Source: Trematomus loennbergii (taxonomy: Eukaryota > Chordata > Actinopteri > Perciformes > Nototheniidae). From it: a DNA stretch of 64,000 bases. The DNA is taken from contig JAAOOA010000152.1 of the NCBI GenBank assembly GCA_012861695.1, positions 124,001 to 188,000 on the forward strand, given 5' to 3'. Shown in pieces: positions 1 to 12,249 of this stretch. Numbering within the stretch: position 1 is the first letter of the stretch; every line of letters begins with the position of its first letter. The position numbers and the translations under genes are program-made. The notes below the pieces were generated by a model that ran no database searches, was not told where the DNA came from, and worked only from the letters and a program-made list of their open reading frames with translations.

Positions 1-3000
1 GCTCTACGCAACAAGAGCACCATCTGTTGACCTGTCCAATCATTCTGCCGCTAACAAATGAAACAATCCTGTGAATGATCACTGTGTTTTTATCCTTTGA
101 GAGCAGTCCTTACAACTTGGTTCTTCTGAAAGTGTTCCACAATTACAAGTGGATGCTTCATCACAGAAACACATTGTTGCATTTGGCAACAATCTCTGGC
201 TGGATATGAGACAACAGCACCATCACGTTGAGCCAAATTGAGCGTCAAAATGTTTGCTACTCAGAATCATAACTCATATCTGAACACACAGACATGATGT
301 AGCTTTAATGAGTTGACTTCCAAAGACAGCATTGCCCACAAATCTGCTCAGAAATCACAGAAAAAGATTCTCCTCTTGAATTCAGAACCTGCCTAATAAC
401 ATTTGGTTTACCACTGTTATACATGTCCTCACAGCCTGCTAATAAATCCTGTCCATATACAAACAAACCCTCCCATAAATGAATACATTGTTCATTACAT
501 ATAATTGTGCTGTAGATGAGAGCTTCTTAAATGTTTCAGCCGAGGACCCCGGTGAGATATTAGCCTCCCTTGCTCTGGGAAACAGGCTTATTAAAATTTT
601 CATATTGGTGCCATAAAGGGACCAACCAGCAGACAGCCTGAGAGTCAATCTGCATCTCAACCCACAGCTCAGGAAGCCATCACTGGTGAGGATTTTCCAT
701 GCTTTTTGTTGCATTGCACATTTCTAAATGCTTTTCTTCAGGGAAATTACAGGAGAAGAAATGTCTCCAGAACAAAGACATCAGTGTAATCAGTGAGCGC
801 TGCAGATGCTCCACAGACTCTCTGCTCTGGGTCTGCCTTCAGTATCGTACCCTGCTCTGAACACGGCTGCCTGTCTGTCAAACACAGTCACGCTGAATGG
901 CTCTGTTTGCTTTTCCAAAGCGTGTGAAATGCGATGCAGAGAGAACAGAAGACGAGCGCTGCCTGAAGCGGTGCATGTTTCAGGAGGAGCGAGCGCTTCC
1001 TTCAAACATCCAGCCTCCTTCTTCTCTGCTGAAGGCGTCCTTTGAAAACACCACAAACATTCTCAAAAGGGCGTTGACACCGCTGGCCTCTGCGTGGCAA
1101 AACACTTTGACGTATGCAGGGTCAGTGCCAGACTCCCGGCCGGTATCTGAGTCCTTCAGAGGAGTCAGGGGAGGGTCTGGGGGAGGGGGGGGGGGCTGGA
1201 AATACAGAAACCCTCGCTTTGATTTCTCTCAACAGAATCAAACGAAGTAACGGCAGGCAATCCTTGCTCTTCTTCTTTTACTGCAGTCATTACAAGAGCA
1301 CTTCAAAGGCCTCTCCTCCTCTCACCATATGTTGTATAGTTTCATAATCTAATGAGGGTTTTGTAATTACACAGTCCACCAGGGGAATGGAGCTCATTGA
1401 TTCTCTGGGAGAATAATTCTCCTTTAATTGATTTGAATGGTTTTACAAAAGGTCTTGTCAGAATGACATGTTGGGGAAAGGATTAAATATGAATGTAAAT
1501 CAGGTTATATAGTCTTCCAAAACTTCCCAGGCCACAGCAGATTATGTAGCAAATGTTCAAAAACTAAGGACATATCTAATCGCATCATGTTATTTGTTTT
1601 CCCGCTGCATGACATTTCGATGCGATTCCTCTGATGCGTTCATCAAGCCATCAGATAGAGGAATAGCTCTGTGTCTGTCGTATGGTAAAGGCTGCAGCTG
1701 TGAGAAGTGTTGACTCACAGTAGCCTTCTCACTTCGCTGTGTTAGAATCCTTTAAGCCCAGCCTGGGAACGCCGGTCTGAAACTTTGCTACGTCTCAGCT
1801 GAAGAACTCCATCCCATCCAGGCGTGACCAGAATGGAAAACACTCGGCAGCTTATAGAAACGTCTTTATTCCATCCATCTCACAGTGAGGGAATGAAACA
1901 GCACAATGTCAGCATAGATTTGTATAAACATCTGTTGCATTACCGTCATAACGGATCAAAGTGTGTGATACGTTCACATTTTTGTGACAGTAGTTATGTG
2001 AAAATGGTGGAGTAAAGCCTTGGAACAAAAGTCTCTCTTCTTGCTAAATCATACCAGCCTGAAGGCCATGTGAAGGGAGACCCTAACCAAATGACCAAAG
2101 CACTAAAGTGGTGGTCCTTAAAAAAGAAAATAAATGAGAAAAGAAGAAGAGCAGAGGGGAACTGCACTGTTGATGTTATTTAAACATAATTGTATTGTTT
2201 TGTGCATCTATGGAATTGTGTATTGAAGTGTCCTAGCTGCCATTTAGATCTTAAATGTATCAGTCTAAAGAACATTATATTTAGAATATTTTCACTGCTT
2301 TACCCAATGGTTGTTTTAAGCTCATACCTTACACACTTTAAAACAATCTGCCTTTAAGACGTCTCTCAGACTATTCCCTGATATCTTAAAAGGCCTCGTC
2401 CTAACACTTTGGATTTCAGTAGTATAAATAAATGTGATATAAATGTCTGCTTTATTATGTATTTTAATATACAAATAATGATTATATTATATGACAGGTT
2501 TGGTAATGCATTTTTAATATAATACATCATCCATCTGGCAAATTAGCACAAATAAATGCCCTCTTATTGTACAGTGGGTTCATGTGGGTCCAACACAAAT
2601 GGAACTATTCTTCAATAGGGTTTTCTAAATCAGAGTCATAACTGTGTGAGTGTTTGCTGTCATTTATTATTTAAAGTGTAGCCTTCTGATTTGAGTCTGT
2701 TCCAATTCTTGGTGTCGGGCACTTTTTATTGGATTTCCCAGAATACATCTGTGAAGCCAACTGTATATGTGGGGATATGATACGACGATGAAGACTTTCA
2801 TTAACTTCTGGGGAAGTTAGAATGTCTGTACATTTGTCATAAGAAAAAGGACCACAATATTCAGAACAGGAAGTAGAAACAACTCCATCCTTTAAAGGAT
2901 CTGTAATCCCTGGTATGGAGGAGGACAGTAAACGTATGGAATAAATATGAGGCCTCACTCTATTACTCTTAGCATGTAATTGGCATGTTTGGTGGACTGA

Positions 3001-3985
3001 TGATTGCCAAGCACAAAGAAGACATTTTATTCAGACCATAATGCACTTGTACGTGCTTGATACGTGCTGAACACCCCCCACCCCCTGAGGATATACATTA
3101 GTGTCATCATACAGTAGGTCGCTGCAGTAATGCATCACAGTTGTGGCCATTAGTGTTGTTTAGACGGCCCTCAGGGGGGCTATCGTTATATTCAGTTATG
3201 GGATATTTGATGAGAATAGATCTCTGAGCACGTACACAGACCAGCTGACGTCACGTCCGCTCATCTCACGCCAATTAACTCACGCCTATCTAATTAGCAC
3301 TAAGATGGATCGCTCCTGTTCCCCTGAGCTCTGAACCCCCCCGGCAGCAGGTTAGATTACTTATGGAGGAGGTAAAGGAAGCAGGAGTCATCCTGTCCAC
3401 GCTGAAAACACTGAAATGTTGGCTATAATGATGTCAACAAATATCATATAACTTTATTAGATTATTAGAAAGCAATAATATTAAGTGTGAGTTCTGAGAG
3501 CGCCCTGGGTAACAGGTATATCATTCCTCTTGGTTGGAATAACATTGTATTACTGTCTGAGATGGATGTCAGTGGATCCTTGTGGAACCCCAGTTTATCG
3601 ACAATTTTCTTTCGTATTATACATTTTCTTAAATGTGTAATACAAGAAATGTAAATTAGGCAATATTATTAATATGTGTAAATTGCATACAAAATGAATA
3701 TTCCATTGGATAAAGCCAGGTTTTATTTTGATGACGAAGGGAATTTTTGATATTTCTTTGTATCATTTCATTATTCAGGATAAATAACTTGAACTGACAA
3801 AAATAAATTAACAAACCCAAAGAGAAAAAGGACAAAAGTTATTCCATGCTTTTAGAAAAATAACATTTGATAAATTAGGCTATACATGATAAAAGAACAG
3901 ATCTACTCAGTCTTAATATGATGAAAAAAACTCATTTTGAGTAAACAGTCTTTAAATTGTGCAAGACACAGGTGAACAGTGTAAG
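1..3985. other. Non-coding stretch, no gene seen
   Basis: I see no exon with coding character, no transposon ends and no RNA gene here. Open frames are short, overlap on both strands and match no family I recognise. Composition is ordinary to AT-rich, with a G-run cluster near 1.17 kb. Segments around 3.23-3.36 kb contain several TAATTA-type motifs and could be conserved non-coding DNA, but that needs alignment. Confidence 0.5.
1168..1195 (+). other. G-quadruplex-prone G tract
   Basis: Four G runs (4, 3, 5 and 11 Gs) are separated by loops of 1 to 3 nt, which meets the usual G3+N1-7 quadruplex pattern. No promoter or gene is recognisable beside it, so a role is not implied. Confidence 0.5.
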
Positions 3986-3993
3986 ATCTAAAC

Positions 3994-4336
3994 CAGGGGT
4001 CAAACTCAATTTCATCCCGGGCCACATCAGCATTATGGTTGCACTCAAAGGGCCGTTGTAATTTTAATTATATATAAATATATATGTAAATATATAATAT
4101 ATTAAATAATGTATTATATTACATTGTTGGCCCTGCATTGGATTATTATCAGTTCTGGTAATATCTTCCTAAATAACTACGCCTGAAAGCAAAGTCTAGG
4201 GCAAATAATTGAAAGTAAATATTCAACAATTACACCAATTGTATTGTATATTATATTCTTTGCAAGCTCTTGCGGGCCACATAAAATTAGGTCGCGGGCC
4301 GGATTTGGCCCCCGGGCCTTGAGTTTGACACCCCTG
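3994..4336. mobile_element. hAT-type MITE, 343 bp
   Basis: The ends are inverted copies: the left end begins caggggtcaaactca and the right end finishes tgagtttgacacccctg. The flanks carry an exact 8-bp duplication, atctaaac (3986-3993 and 4337-4344). An 8-bp duplication with a CAGGGG terminus is characteristic of hAT elements. There is no coding capacity; the interior is AT-rich between GC-rich subterminal blocks. Confidence 0.9.
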
Positions 4337-4344
4337 ATCTAAAC

Positions 4345-5208
4345 TAATAACGAAATCAGCATAACTGTTCCCCAGTGCATTACTGACATCAGGACACATT
4401 GTTGTCTAAAGCACTCGTGTACAATCCTCACTGTACAGTTTTTTTACATTCATTATTTTACCTTCTATGTTGCTTGTAGTTATTTTTTAACTGCACTGTT
4501 AGTGTAAAGTTGTATTATTATAATTGTTACTATTATTATTATGCTGCAGTGTTTATTGTATCTTTTGTAACTCTGGCACAAGTCTTATCTTGTCTTATGT
4601 AAAAAGATAACAGAAACAGGGTCAGCCGAGGTCGGCCGCCCGCTCATGAGAGAGCTTTCCACTTCTCCATTCCCTGACAACAGCAACTCACACAGAGAGC
4701 AATGGAACCGCCAGTGATACTTCTATTTGAAGAAACAGAATCATTTGACCCTATTACTGGTGGGAAAGAAATATAAACAAAGTCTGTGAAGCATGGAGTT
4801 TCAAAGTTTGGCCAATAAACATTTACTGAACATGTTGTATGAAATTGCTAACCAATCCTTTGTTAAACAAAGAGCTGAAGATGTCACAACATTAATGGTC
4901 ATTTTTGACCACACTGATTTATATGAGCACACGTTTCGTTGAGGAAAGCATTAGCATTGTGCTCCAGCCAGATTAAAGAGGACGTATCTGCATAATGTCT
5001 GTAGAAATCGGTTTTCCTCACAGCTGCCTCTTCATTGTCTGCCCGCTGACACACATTTCTCATTCTATTGGGAAGCTAATAACTGGTTGAAAAGTGGCAG
5101 AAGAGAATGACATATACAACAGAGCAGAGCAATGGAGGCTGAGAGAGCCATCAGAGTCCTCTACCTGAGCAGCAGATGCAGCCTGGTTCCAGTCCTCTGC
5201 TCTCACTA
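4345..5208. other. Non-coding stretch
   Basis: AT-rich in its first half. No exon, element terminus or RNA gene was recognised. Confidence 0.5.
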
Positions 5209-5544
5209 TAGGTGCGTTCACACCGGAGTACTTTGGTGTACTTTTCCCACAATAGTTCATCAGAACTACGATATATTTGCGTTCACACCAAAAAGCCCCA
5301 GGAACTACTTTAGCTCAACTTAGTTCGCGAGACTCGCTTTTCAGTCCCTGCTAGAGAGCAGGGTCTATCGTGGGAGAAAGTAGTTCCTACGTCTGATTGG
5401 CTGTGCGGAATGCAAACCACGCCCGTTTGACTCTGAATTTTTTGTTGTAAGCCGCCATTGTATTTCCTCGCTTCGCAGCACACACGAAGAGATTCCTTTT
5501 GTGAAAGCAGTTATTATAGCAACACTAAATAAATCAATTGGAGC

Positions 5545-7243
5545 GGTGGAGTGATGAGGATGAGGATGTGTCTGCGCTTCTGGCGATTGACTCGGAGGAC
5601 GCGAAGCGCCACATTCCGAAGCTTCTACTGAATGCAGTTTCTGTAGCTCTGCAAAGTTAGCAGACCTGGCAAAGTCATGTCGGGACGACTACCAAGGTAA
5701 AATAAAATACATGCACTGCACTGTTTTAATCTGCACAATACTGGTCTTAGATGTACTTTTATTTGCTCAGTAGATCGAGCTAGCCATGGTAGAACTTGAT
5801 AACGTTAGGTCCAAGCTGGCTAATAACATCTAGCTTGCTAGCTATTCTCAACCATGCCTGCTATGAACACGTTTTGACTTGTGAATAAGTGTGCAATGTT
5901 CTGTAATTTGCTTCACTAACTCATGGCACTAATCGTGTGTTTCAGGCGAGGTGTTTCTCTCAGGATTAGAAACTAGTTTCCCCTCCGCCCTCCGGGATAA
6001 AAACGAGAATATAACGTTAGCAATTAGCATGCTAGCTGGACATAATGCTACCTCTGTGGCTAATGCATAGAGGTAAACAATAGATTGTAGTTGAAGTAAT
6101 TTAAAGTAATTTGCAACATTCATTCTACATTTTAATGGTAAAAGCTTAAACAGTTGATTACCTGCATGCCACAAAGACTGATGTTCTAATATTTTTGCAC
6201 ATTTAAGTAGAAATGTAATTGAAATTCTATTTACTGCATAAACATTGTCCTTGTATTATCCTAAATAGTTTGACCTTGTTTCGTCAGAAGGCTTCTCAGA
6301 CTACATGGAGGATCCCTCAGAGAAACACAGTTTCCACGTTCAGTTCCCCCCGGCTGAGAGTAGACAGCTCCACACCCTGTGCCCGGTCCATCCTGACCGC
6401 TGCTGCCATACTGCAGCAAACAGGAGGGAACGGAGGTGAAAACACACTTTATACATTTAGATATGTGGAGCAAAAAGAAAAGCATTGCTAAAAAACATTT
6501 AGCAGCTAAACTGTGGATAACAAGTAAACCACATTGGTTTGTTATTCAATATTCAAAAGCTTTTTGAATCATTACATGTCACTTGTTAGACGCTTTTATC
6601 CAAAGCTTACATACTCAATACTGTGGGCAATCCCCACAGGAGCACTTTGGGGTGAAGTGTCTCAGGGACACAACGACATGCTGACTGCAGTGGGGTTTGA
6701 ACCTGTGCTCCCCTGATCCGAACACCAATGCACTTATCCACTGCGCCACACACCTCCATCCTTTACTCAAGTAGAAGTACAGATACTCGTGTTTGAAATA
6801 CTCTGGTAAAACTTCTTAAGTAAAAGTAAAGAGGGCTTTGAAATGTACCGGTACTTAAGTAAAAAGTACCCATAACTACCAGCTGTTTTAAAGAGTACCT
6901 GACCTCCCTTTATATTAATAGAACAATAATGTCATTGTTAGCTAATGAATGTTTCCATGCTGAACAACGGCAACATGACAACGTTGACATGACACAATGT
7001 TGTGTCGTTGTTGCGATTAAACTGATCTTGTATCTTGCTTATTTCACCTTAGGAAAGTGGGCACGCGATGACAGCTTCCTTGACACCATCATGGCGATGG
7101 ACTGCCGTGCCATGGTCAGCAAGGAGAATGAGGACCTGCGTGCCAAGGAGATGCACGAGGAACGGCTGCTGCATTCACACAAGGCCCAGGAATCGAGGTG
7201 GAGGAACAAAATACCTTTCAGGCTGGGCTTCTGGCAGTGCTAA
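5545..7243 (+). pseudogene. Probable Myb-like accessory gene of the Harbinger element
   Basis: Three exon-like blocks lie on +. The first, ending near 5699 before gtaaaat, encodes a piece beginning RWSDEDEDVSALLAI that resembles the start of a Myb/SANT helix. The second is 6288-6435, between a cag acceptor and gtgaaa donor. The last is 7053-7243, ending in TAA, and encodes a charged, helical tail rich in E, R and K. Blocks two and three join in frame. The first contains a stop and does not join cleanly, and a SINE sits in the second intron, so the gene is probably dead. Harbinger elements commonly pair a transposase with a Myb-like DNA-binding protein, and position supports that role. Sequence similarity is weak, so the product name is inference. 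Confidence 0.45.
6570..6757 (-). mobile_element. tRNA-derived SINE
   Basis: On the minus strand the head carries a pol III A-box-like ggcgcagtggataag and a B box ggttcaaac, and the tail carries gctttggataaaagcgtct. This is the usual order for fish tRNA-derived SINEs. It sits in an intron-like gap of the Harbinger element, so it is younger than that element. Confidence 0.8.
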
Positions 7244-7327
7244 GCGAGCTGATTAAATCCAACAGGCCTTCAATACAAAAATTAAGAAAAAATTGTCGTC
7301 GTTGATAAACTGTACAATGACTTGTTG

Positions 7328-7461
7328 GGAGGCGTGTGGTGCAGTGGTCTGGTGCGTTGGTGTTCGGATCAGGGGAGCACAGGTTCAAACCCCACTGCAG
7401 TCAGGATGTCGTTGTGTGCCTGGGCAAGACACTTCACCCCAAATTGCCTACACCTGGGAGA
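7328..7461 (+). mobile_element. tRNA-derived SINE, 3' truncated
   Basis: The head (A-box-like tggtgcagtgg, B box ggttcaaac) and body closely match the SINE at 6.57-6.76 kb but in the opposite orientation. The usual tail is missing after about 7461. The two copies flank the last Myb-like exon. Confidence 0.75.
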
Positions 7462-8261
7462 GTTCATTTTGTATTATTGTGATTATATATATATATGCCA
7501 CTGTTATTATATTGTTTTGATACTACTGACACTTATTGATCTGCTGCTGATAAATAAAAGAGAACCTACATTGCGATTAAACAGAAAATGTATCTTGCTT
7601 ATTTCTCCTGACACTTTATCTTTATGGTGACCTGTGTAGCATCCTATACATCACATGTAAGTGATTATTCTGATACCATCATGACACCATGAAACTGGCG
7701 AAGCTTTATTTATTGTGTCCCACCCCATATATGTGTCTTTGAAAAAGATCATTCAATTGTATTTCAAAATGGCGTCCATCAACACAAACACTATTTATAG
7801 AAAGATAAATGGTTAAGTTTGTAATTAACAGTGTTGTGAATTCAATATTTTAATTAATTATAGTAAGGGAACATAGGAGGATATATAATAAAGGTGTTAA
7901 CTGCTGAGCCTATTTACTGTGCAATACTACAGACATGTTAGTGGTATTATTTCTTATCTAACTCTTTCCTATGGTCAGACAAATCAGAAGTCATTTAAAC
8001 AATTTGAGATTGTTCTTTTTGTTTCTCAATTGATTTTCCAGAATATGCACCACCTAGGCAGACTTTATATCACAAATAAATGAATGACATGTACTACAGT
8101 AATTGATTATATTGATATTGCCTACTCAGATATAAATGTGTATAAAATGAAATCAATTCAAAGTTTCTTGCTGCTTTTAATGCAATTCATGGCTGCAGGG
8201 CACACGTCCAAAATCCTTATTCTACAATCATTTAATCAAGACACTTGTGTATATTTTACTT

Positions 8262-8707
8262 TCATTTGTAATAAACAAAAAAATATGAATGGTTGTCATC
8301 AAGCTGGGTCGCCGGTAAGGCAGTCCATTCCTCCCTGTACTCATCACCACGACGCTCACACAGGTTATGCAATACGCAACATGCTGCCATCTGGATTTTG
8401 ATATTGTCCATGTTGCAGTCGTTTCGCTTCAAGCACCGCATATCTGGAACACATACAAAGACACAAATTAGCCCGACATAACTCCATAAATCCTACATTA
8501 GATAGTATTAATGTGATTTACTGAACGTACCATTTGTTCTTTGGGCGTGATAACGGTCATCATCCTCAGCTGACGAAACATGTCCATAGCGTGTGCTTGT
8601 CGCCGTCCAGTCCTTTTGTTAAGGCTTCTTAACCGCGATCTGTATTTGTGGCTGAGTTATTGGCTTAAATAACTCGGCACCAAAACCACAACTTCAGTCA
8701 ACTCCAT
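8262..8707 (-). pseudogene. Harbinger transposase, internally deleted and with a premature stop
   Basis: Reading minus, exon 1 (8707-8531) starts with ATG and encodes MELTEVVVLVPSYLSQ, then a TAA, then an open stretch ending in VITPKEQM. A GT donor opens an 87-bp intron closed by tgtgttccag. Exon 2 (8443-8262) encodes a piece containing RCLKRNDC and AACCVLHNLCE, the block near the C-terminus of HARBI1-like DDE transposases. The DDE catalytic core between these two parts is missing, so the product could not be an active transposase. The surviving exons still have clean splice signals, which suggests a deletion that took out whole internal exons. Confidence 0.8.
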
Positions 8708-9036
8708 AGCGTGTCTGACTGAGGTCGGAAGGTAAACACAAGCATACAGCGGAAGCGGAAGTTTTTTTTCTTCTTCTCTCGGTTTTTTGGCGGATTGCAA
8801 CTTTAAGGTGCATACCGCCACCTACTGTACTCGCCGTGAAGTTGTTTGCGGCCTGCCAGGAAAAGCTAAGCAGAAGAAGAAGAAGTGACGTCAGCGGCTC
8901 ATTTGCCTAATCCACCCCCAGGAACTCATTTTGGTGTGAACGCGATCTGCTTTAGTTCGTCAGAACTAAAAGAACTCTCATGAACTAAAGTTCTCAGGAA
9001 CTACTGTGGGAAAAGTACTTGGTGTGAACGCGCCTA

Positions 9037-11575
9037 ATGTGTCTGCCACTGCTCAGCTGCTCTATCTGTGCAGCCGGGATGGATTGGCTCTCATAAAACC
9101 AGCTGAACAACAATGGTGCGAGGAGATTGGCATTAACCAAATAACACTGCAGGGAGAAGTCACAAGCTTTTCATGAAAGCAAGTCATTTTAATAACTGTC
9201 AGATGTTTGGTGGCAATCAGAAGCCAACAAATGTGTCTTTTGTCTGTTTTGTCAGCGTCTTTGTTTCCTGACAGTGTCTTTATCTGCCTGATACAACATG
9301 TCTGGAGGTATGCCTCTGTGTTCAGGAAGGCACGGCGGACACATTTCCTCCCAGTGTGACTTGCTGCTCTACAGTATATCAAGCTGCACAATCATAATAG
9401 TTTTCCTTTGTATTGCCTTGTGGCAGCGATTGTTATTTAACTCTTTGCACAATCCATTTTATTCCTTGCAATTTCATGCTTTGTGGATTTTCCCAGCCAC
9501 AAGTGAATGAATCAGGTATATGTGGTCAGCTTACTCCCCTCCAGACTAAATGAGTCATATTTAGCACAAAGAGAAACTGTGAGGTGTGTGCCAGGCCTTT
9601 AGTGTTCAGCAGCAATAGTCCTGTTTCATCTCAGGGCTTTTAACAAGATAAACCTCCACTGACAGTGACCCCGGATGAAAGGAGAAGAAACAAAGCCGGG
9701 AAGAGTTCAGGGAAAGTTCTCCAACGCCGCACTTACCCACCCGCTCACCCGCCTAAATCTCAACCCAGGCCTGGTGCTGCTGGGAGGGGGAGAGTGTAGG
9801 GCGGCAGAGTGCGGCAGTGGACTAGAAAAAGTTATTTCGCCTCGATTACAACTTTATGGTTGATCCCATAAGGAGGCCTCGATGCCGGGATTGACGGCTC
9901 TAATCTCGCTGACTCTCTCGAACTTGGCCTCTTCTTTTGTTCTTTAAGCCCTGGATTCTCGTGTTTCTACAACTCTATTTGGAGGCAGCGCTGGTTTATG
10001 CTGTGGGGGGTGGGGGCTCTAAGGAGACACACTGGTGCGTCAGACATGCTCACACATGTACATGATTCAGAGTTTCATCAGAAGTTTTCACCTGGCAATA
10101 CAGTGATGACTTTTGGTATATTGCAGAAAATAATCTCTGTGGCAAACACACTTTTATGATACTTACATGTTTAGTTCAGCAGGATAATCTCCACATATTA
10201 AAACCACTTTATTCTTTCTTAAGTAAAGCTAATGTTTGTCTATAAAGGAACTACAGCACGGTCACATGACTACATGTTCCTATGGCTAAGCTAACTGCTG
10301 ACTCGTGTTGACATGACAACGTTTAGTCGTCTCATTTAGTCTCATATTTTTTATGACACATAGAAGCTACCGTATGTTATCCCACCGAAACGTAACAACT
10401 TATGTTTTGTCCAGATGTTCATCTTGCTTATAACTTCAACTTGTTGCACTTTTATATCTTGTCTTAATGCCTTTGTGTCTTACATAAATAACTTAGAATA
10501 TCCATTTAGTTTAATACTTTAACGTTTGAAACACAGTTTGCTTCATGTATTCATGTCATTTAGCTTAAAGCACGTACATAAATCATATCATGGATTGTCC
10601 AAGAGACACAATTTAATTGAGCACTGTTGTCTGGAGGAATATGCATTTCAGTGAAACCCTGTACAACATGACAGCAGCTAACGGTAAATCCCACCCCCAC
10701 ACACTAACCCTTTGTACACTATCTCTTCAGATTATGAGGCTGTGGGGGAGCTCTCTGATGCTCCAAGCAGCCTGTTTGTTTATCAGCAGAGTGTGGACAG
10801 CCAGCTGCCGCTCTGAAACATTAATGACCCTGATTTTCGCGGCACGCCGGCTCTCATATGGAGCGCTGCATGGTAAGCACCTGTAAGCATGACAGCACAC
10901 CCCTCTTTCTCACAAACACCAACACACAGTGGCAGCTCGGCTGAACACAGAAAGCAAAACGAGTCACTGGAAGAGCCGCTCATGGTTTACTGTCTCCGAA
11001 TTGCCAACGCCTGGCTCAACAGGATGTATCCCAGGAATCACAATAATGAACCAACACAGAAAAGCAAACAAAACCGCAGCTTCTCTCCATGTTTTGGATA
11101 TGCGGTCCACAGCATGCAGTGTGCTGTGCTAAGAGCCCGGAACCAAACAACTATTATCAATCACATTATTATATATAAACGCTTGTATACTTGTAGTGGC
11201 CCATGGTGACTTCTTAAAGGAAGTAGGTTTCAATATACCTGGAAAACATGCAACACCTTTCCCATTATAGTACTATTATGTAACAAATTGGACAATTTGT
11301 ATTCCAATTGATAACTTAATTAGCAAATTAAGGTAAATGATGGTGCTTGTTTGTGTGTTGCCGTGCTTCTGCATTTTATTAATAAATAAGGTTTTCAGTC
11401 CTTCCATGCTCTAGGGATGGCAAGGTTGGTCAGTCAGTCAATCTGTCAGTCCACCACTTCTATGCAGACTAAAATAGTTCAACAGCTGTTCTCATGGAAT
11501 TTATAATAAGTCAATACATATAGGTTTCCTAACTACTAAATGTTCTCTGAGTCCATATCCTTGATATCAGACGGC
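9037..11575. other. Non-coding stretch
   Basis: No gene, RNA or transposon terminus was recognised. Short overlapping open frames occur on both strands, without splice context or family resemblance. The part at 10.73-10.99 kb is less AT-rich than its surroundings. Confidence 0.5.
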
Positions 11576-11585
11576 AGCTGCCTAC

Positions 11586-11874
11586 ACTAGTTGGCTCTTT
11601 GATTTAACTTGTTAGATATATGGTCAAACTAGTTTGGCACTCTGCTTTACTAGTTAAACAAAACATTACACTAGTCACTCTTTTTCAGCAACTAGTGGCC
11701 CTTTCGTCTGACTAGTTAGCACATAAGCCTTACTAGTGACGCCAGGAGCAGCACTAGTAGCACCAAAGTCCCAACTTGTAGGCTTTTTGATGAACTAGTG
11801 ACCCTCTGACCGTACTAGTGACACTAAAAGTCTTACAAGTTAACTAGTGCGCTGCAAAAGCAGGGTTCACTAGT
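11586..11874. repeat. Array of ACTAGT hexamers phased at 20-21 bp
   Basis: The palindromic hexamer ACTAGT occurs at 11586, 11628, 11649, 11670, 11691, 11711, 11732, 11753, 11794, 11814, 11843 and 11869. One-base variants (ACTTGT at 11607 and 11774, ACAAGT at 11835) fill the gaps. Successive sites from 11586 to 11835 are therefore 20 or 21 bp apart, about two helical turns. The spacers between sites are not visibly repeated. This could be a decayed 21-bp satellite, the subterminal binding-site array of a DNA transposon, or a protein-binding array. No element ends are clear around it. Confidence 0.85.
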
Positions 11875-11879
11875 AAGCG

Positions 11880-12240
11880 TGTCTGAAAATGAGCTGATCA
11901 GATTTTGGCCGCTTTATGATGTCATAACGATTTTTTGTCTTGTGTAACCATTAGCCAATCAGCAACCAAGGTAAACCCCCCCCCCCACCTTATCACCTGA
12001 ATGTCCTCCTAGAGCACCATGTGTTCTTTTTAACCAAATATCTCTCAGAGGGGCGTGGGGAGGGGCTCCTTATTTTTCATCTAAAGTAACAGACAGAGAA
12101 TCAGCACTTGGAAACAGGGCTGAAACAGAGGGGATTATGGGATGCTGCAATGATCTGTTTGGTGTTTCAGCCAATCAGAGACAGGCTCTGGATATATCTG
12201 ACCTATATATTGATGAAAAACAGTATAATAGGGGACCTTT
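11880..12240. repeat. Dispersed repeat, copy 1 (related to 15.90-17.14 kb)
   Basis: It starts gtctgaaaatgagctgatca and ends in ataggggacctttag. Most of its length aligns by eye to the copy at 15.90-17.14 kb once the hAT insertion there is removed. The right end resembles GGGACCT-TTAA, suggesting a TTAA-inserting non-autonomous element whose TTAA has mutated here. It has no coding capacity. Confidence 0.7.
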
Positions 12241-12249
12241 AGACTGTAA

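Larger units (their letters stand above)
5211..9034. mobile_element. PIF/Harbinger transposon, internally decayed, 3.8 kb
   Basis: Terminal inverted repeats face each other: the left end reads ggtgcgttcacacc and the right end, reverse-complemented, reads ggcgcgttcacacc, and both continue into a subterminal gtacttttcccac. The element has the two-gene Harbinger layout. On + are exons of a probable Myb-like accessory protein; on - is a transposase relic whose C-terminal exon has the AACCVLHN block. Flanks share only TA, so the expected 3-bp duplication is not clean. Two tRNA-derived SINEs have landed inside, in opposite orientations. Confidence 0.85.

Noticed and set aside
790..1347. Overlapping open frames of 77-117 codons on both strands
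   Set aside because: No splice context, no family resemblance, and the frames overlap on opposite strands; likely chance openings.
6570..7461. tRNA genes
   Set aside because: The A and B boxes belong to SINE heads; no cloverleaf with a proper acceptor stem is present.
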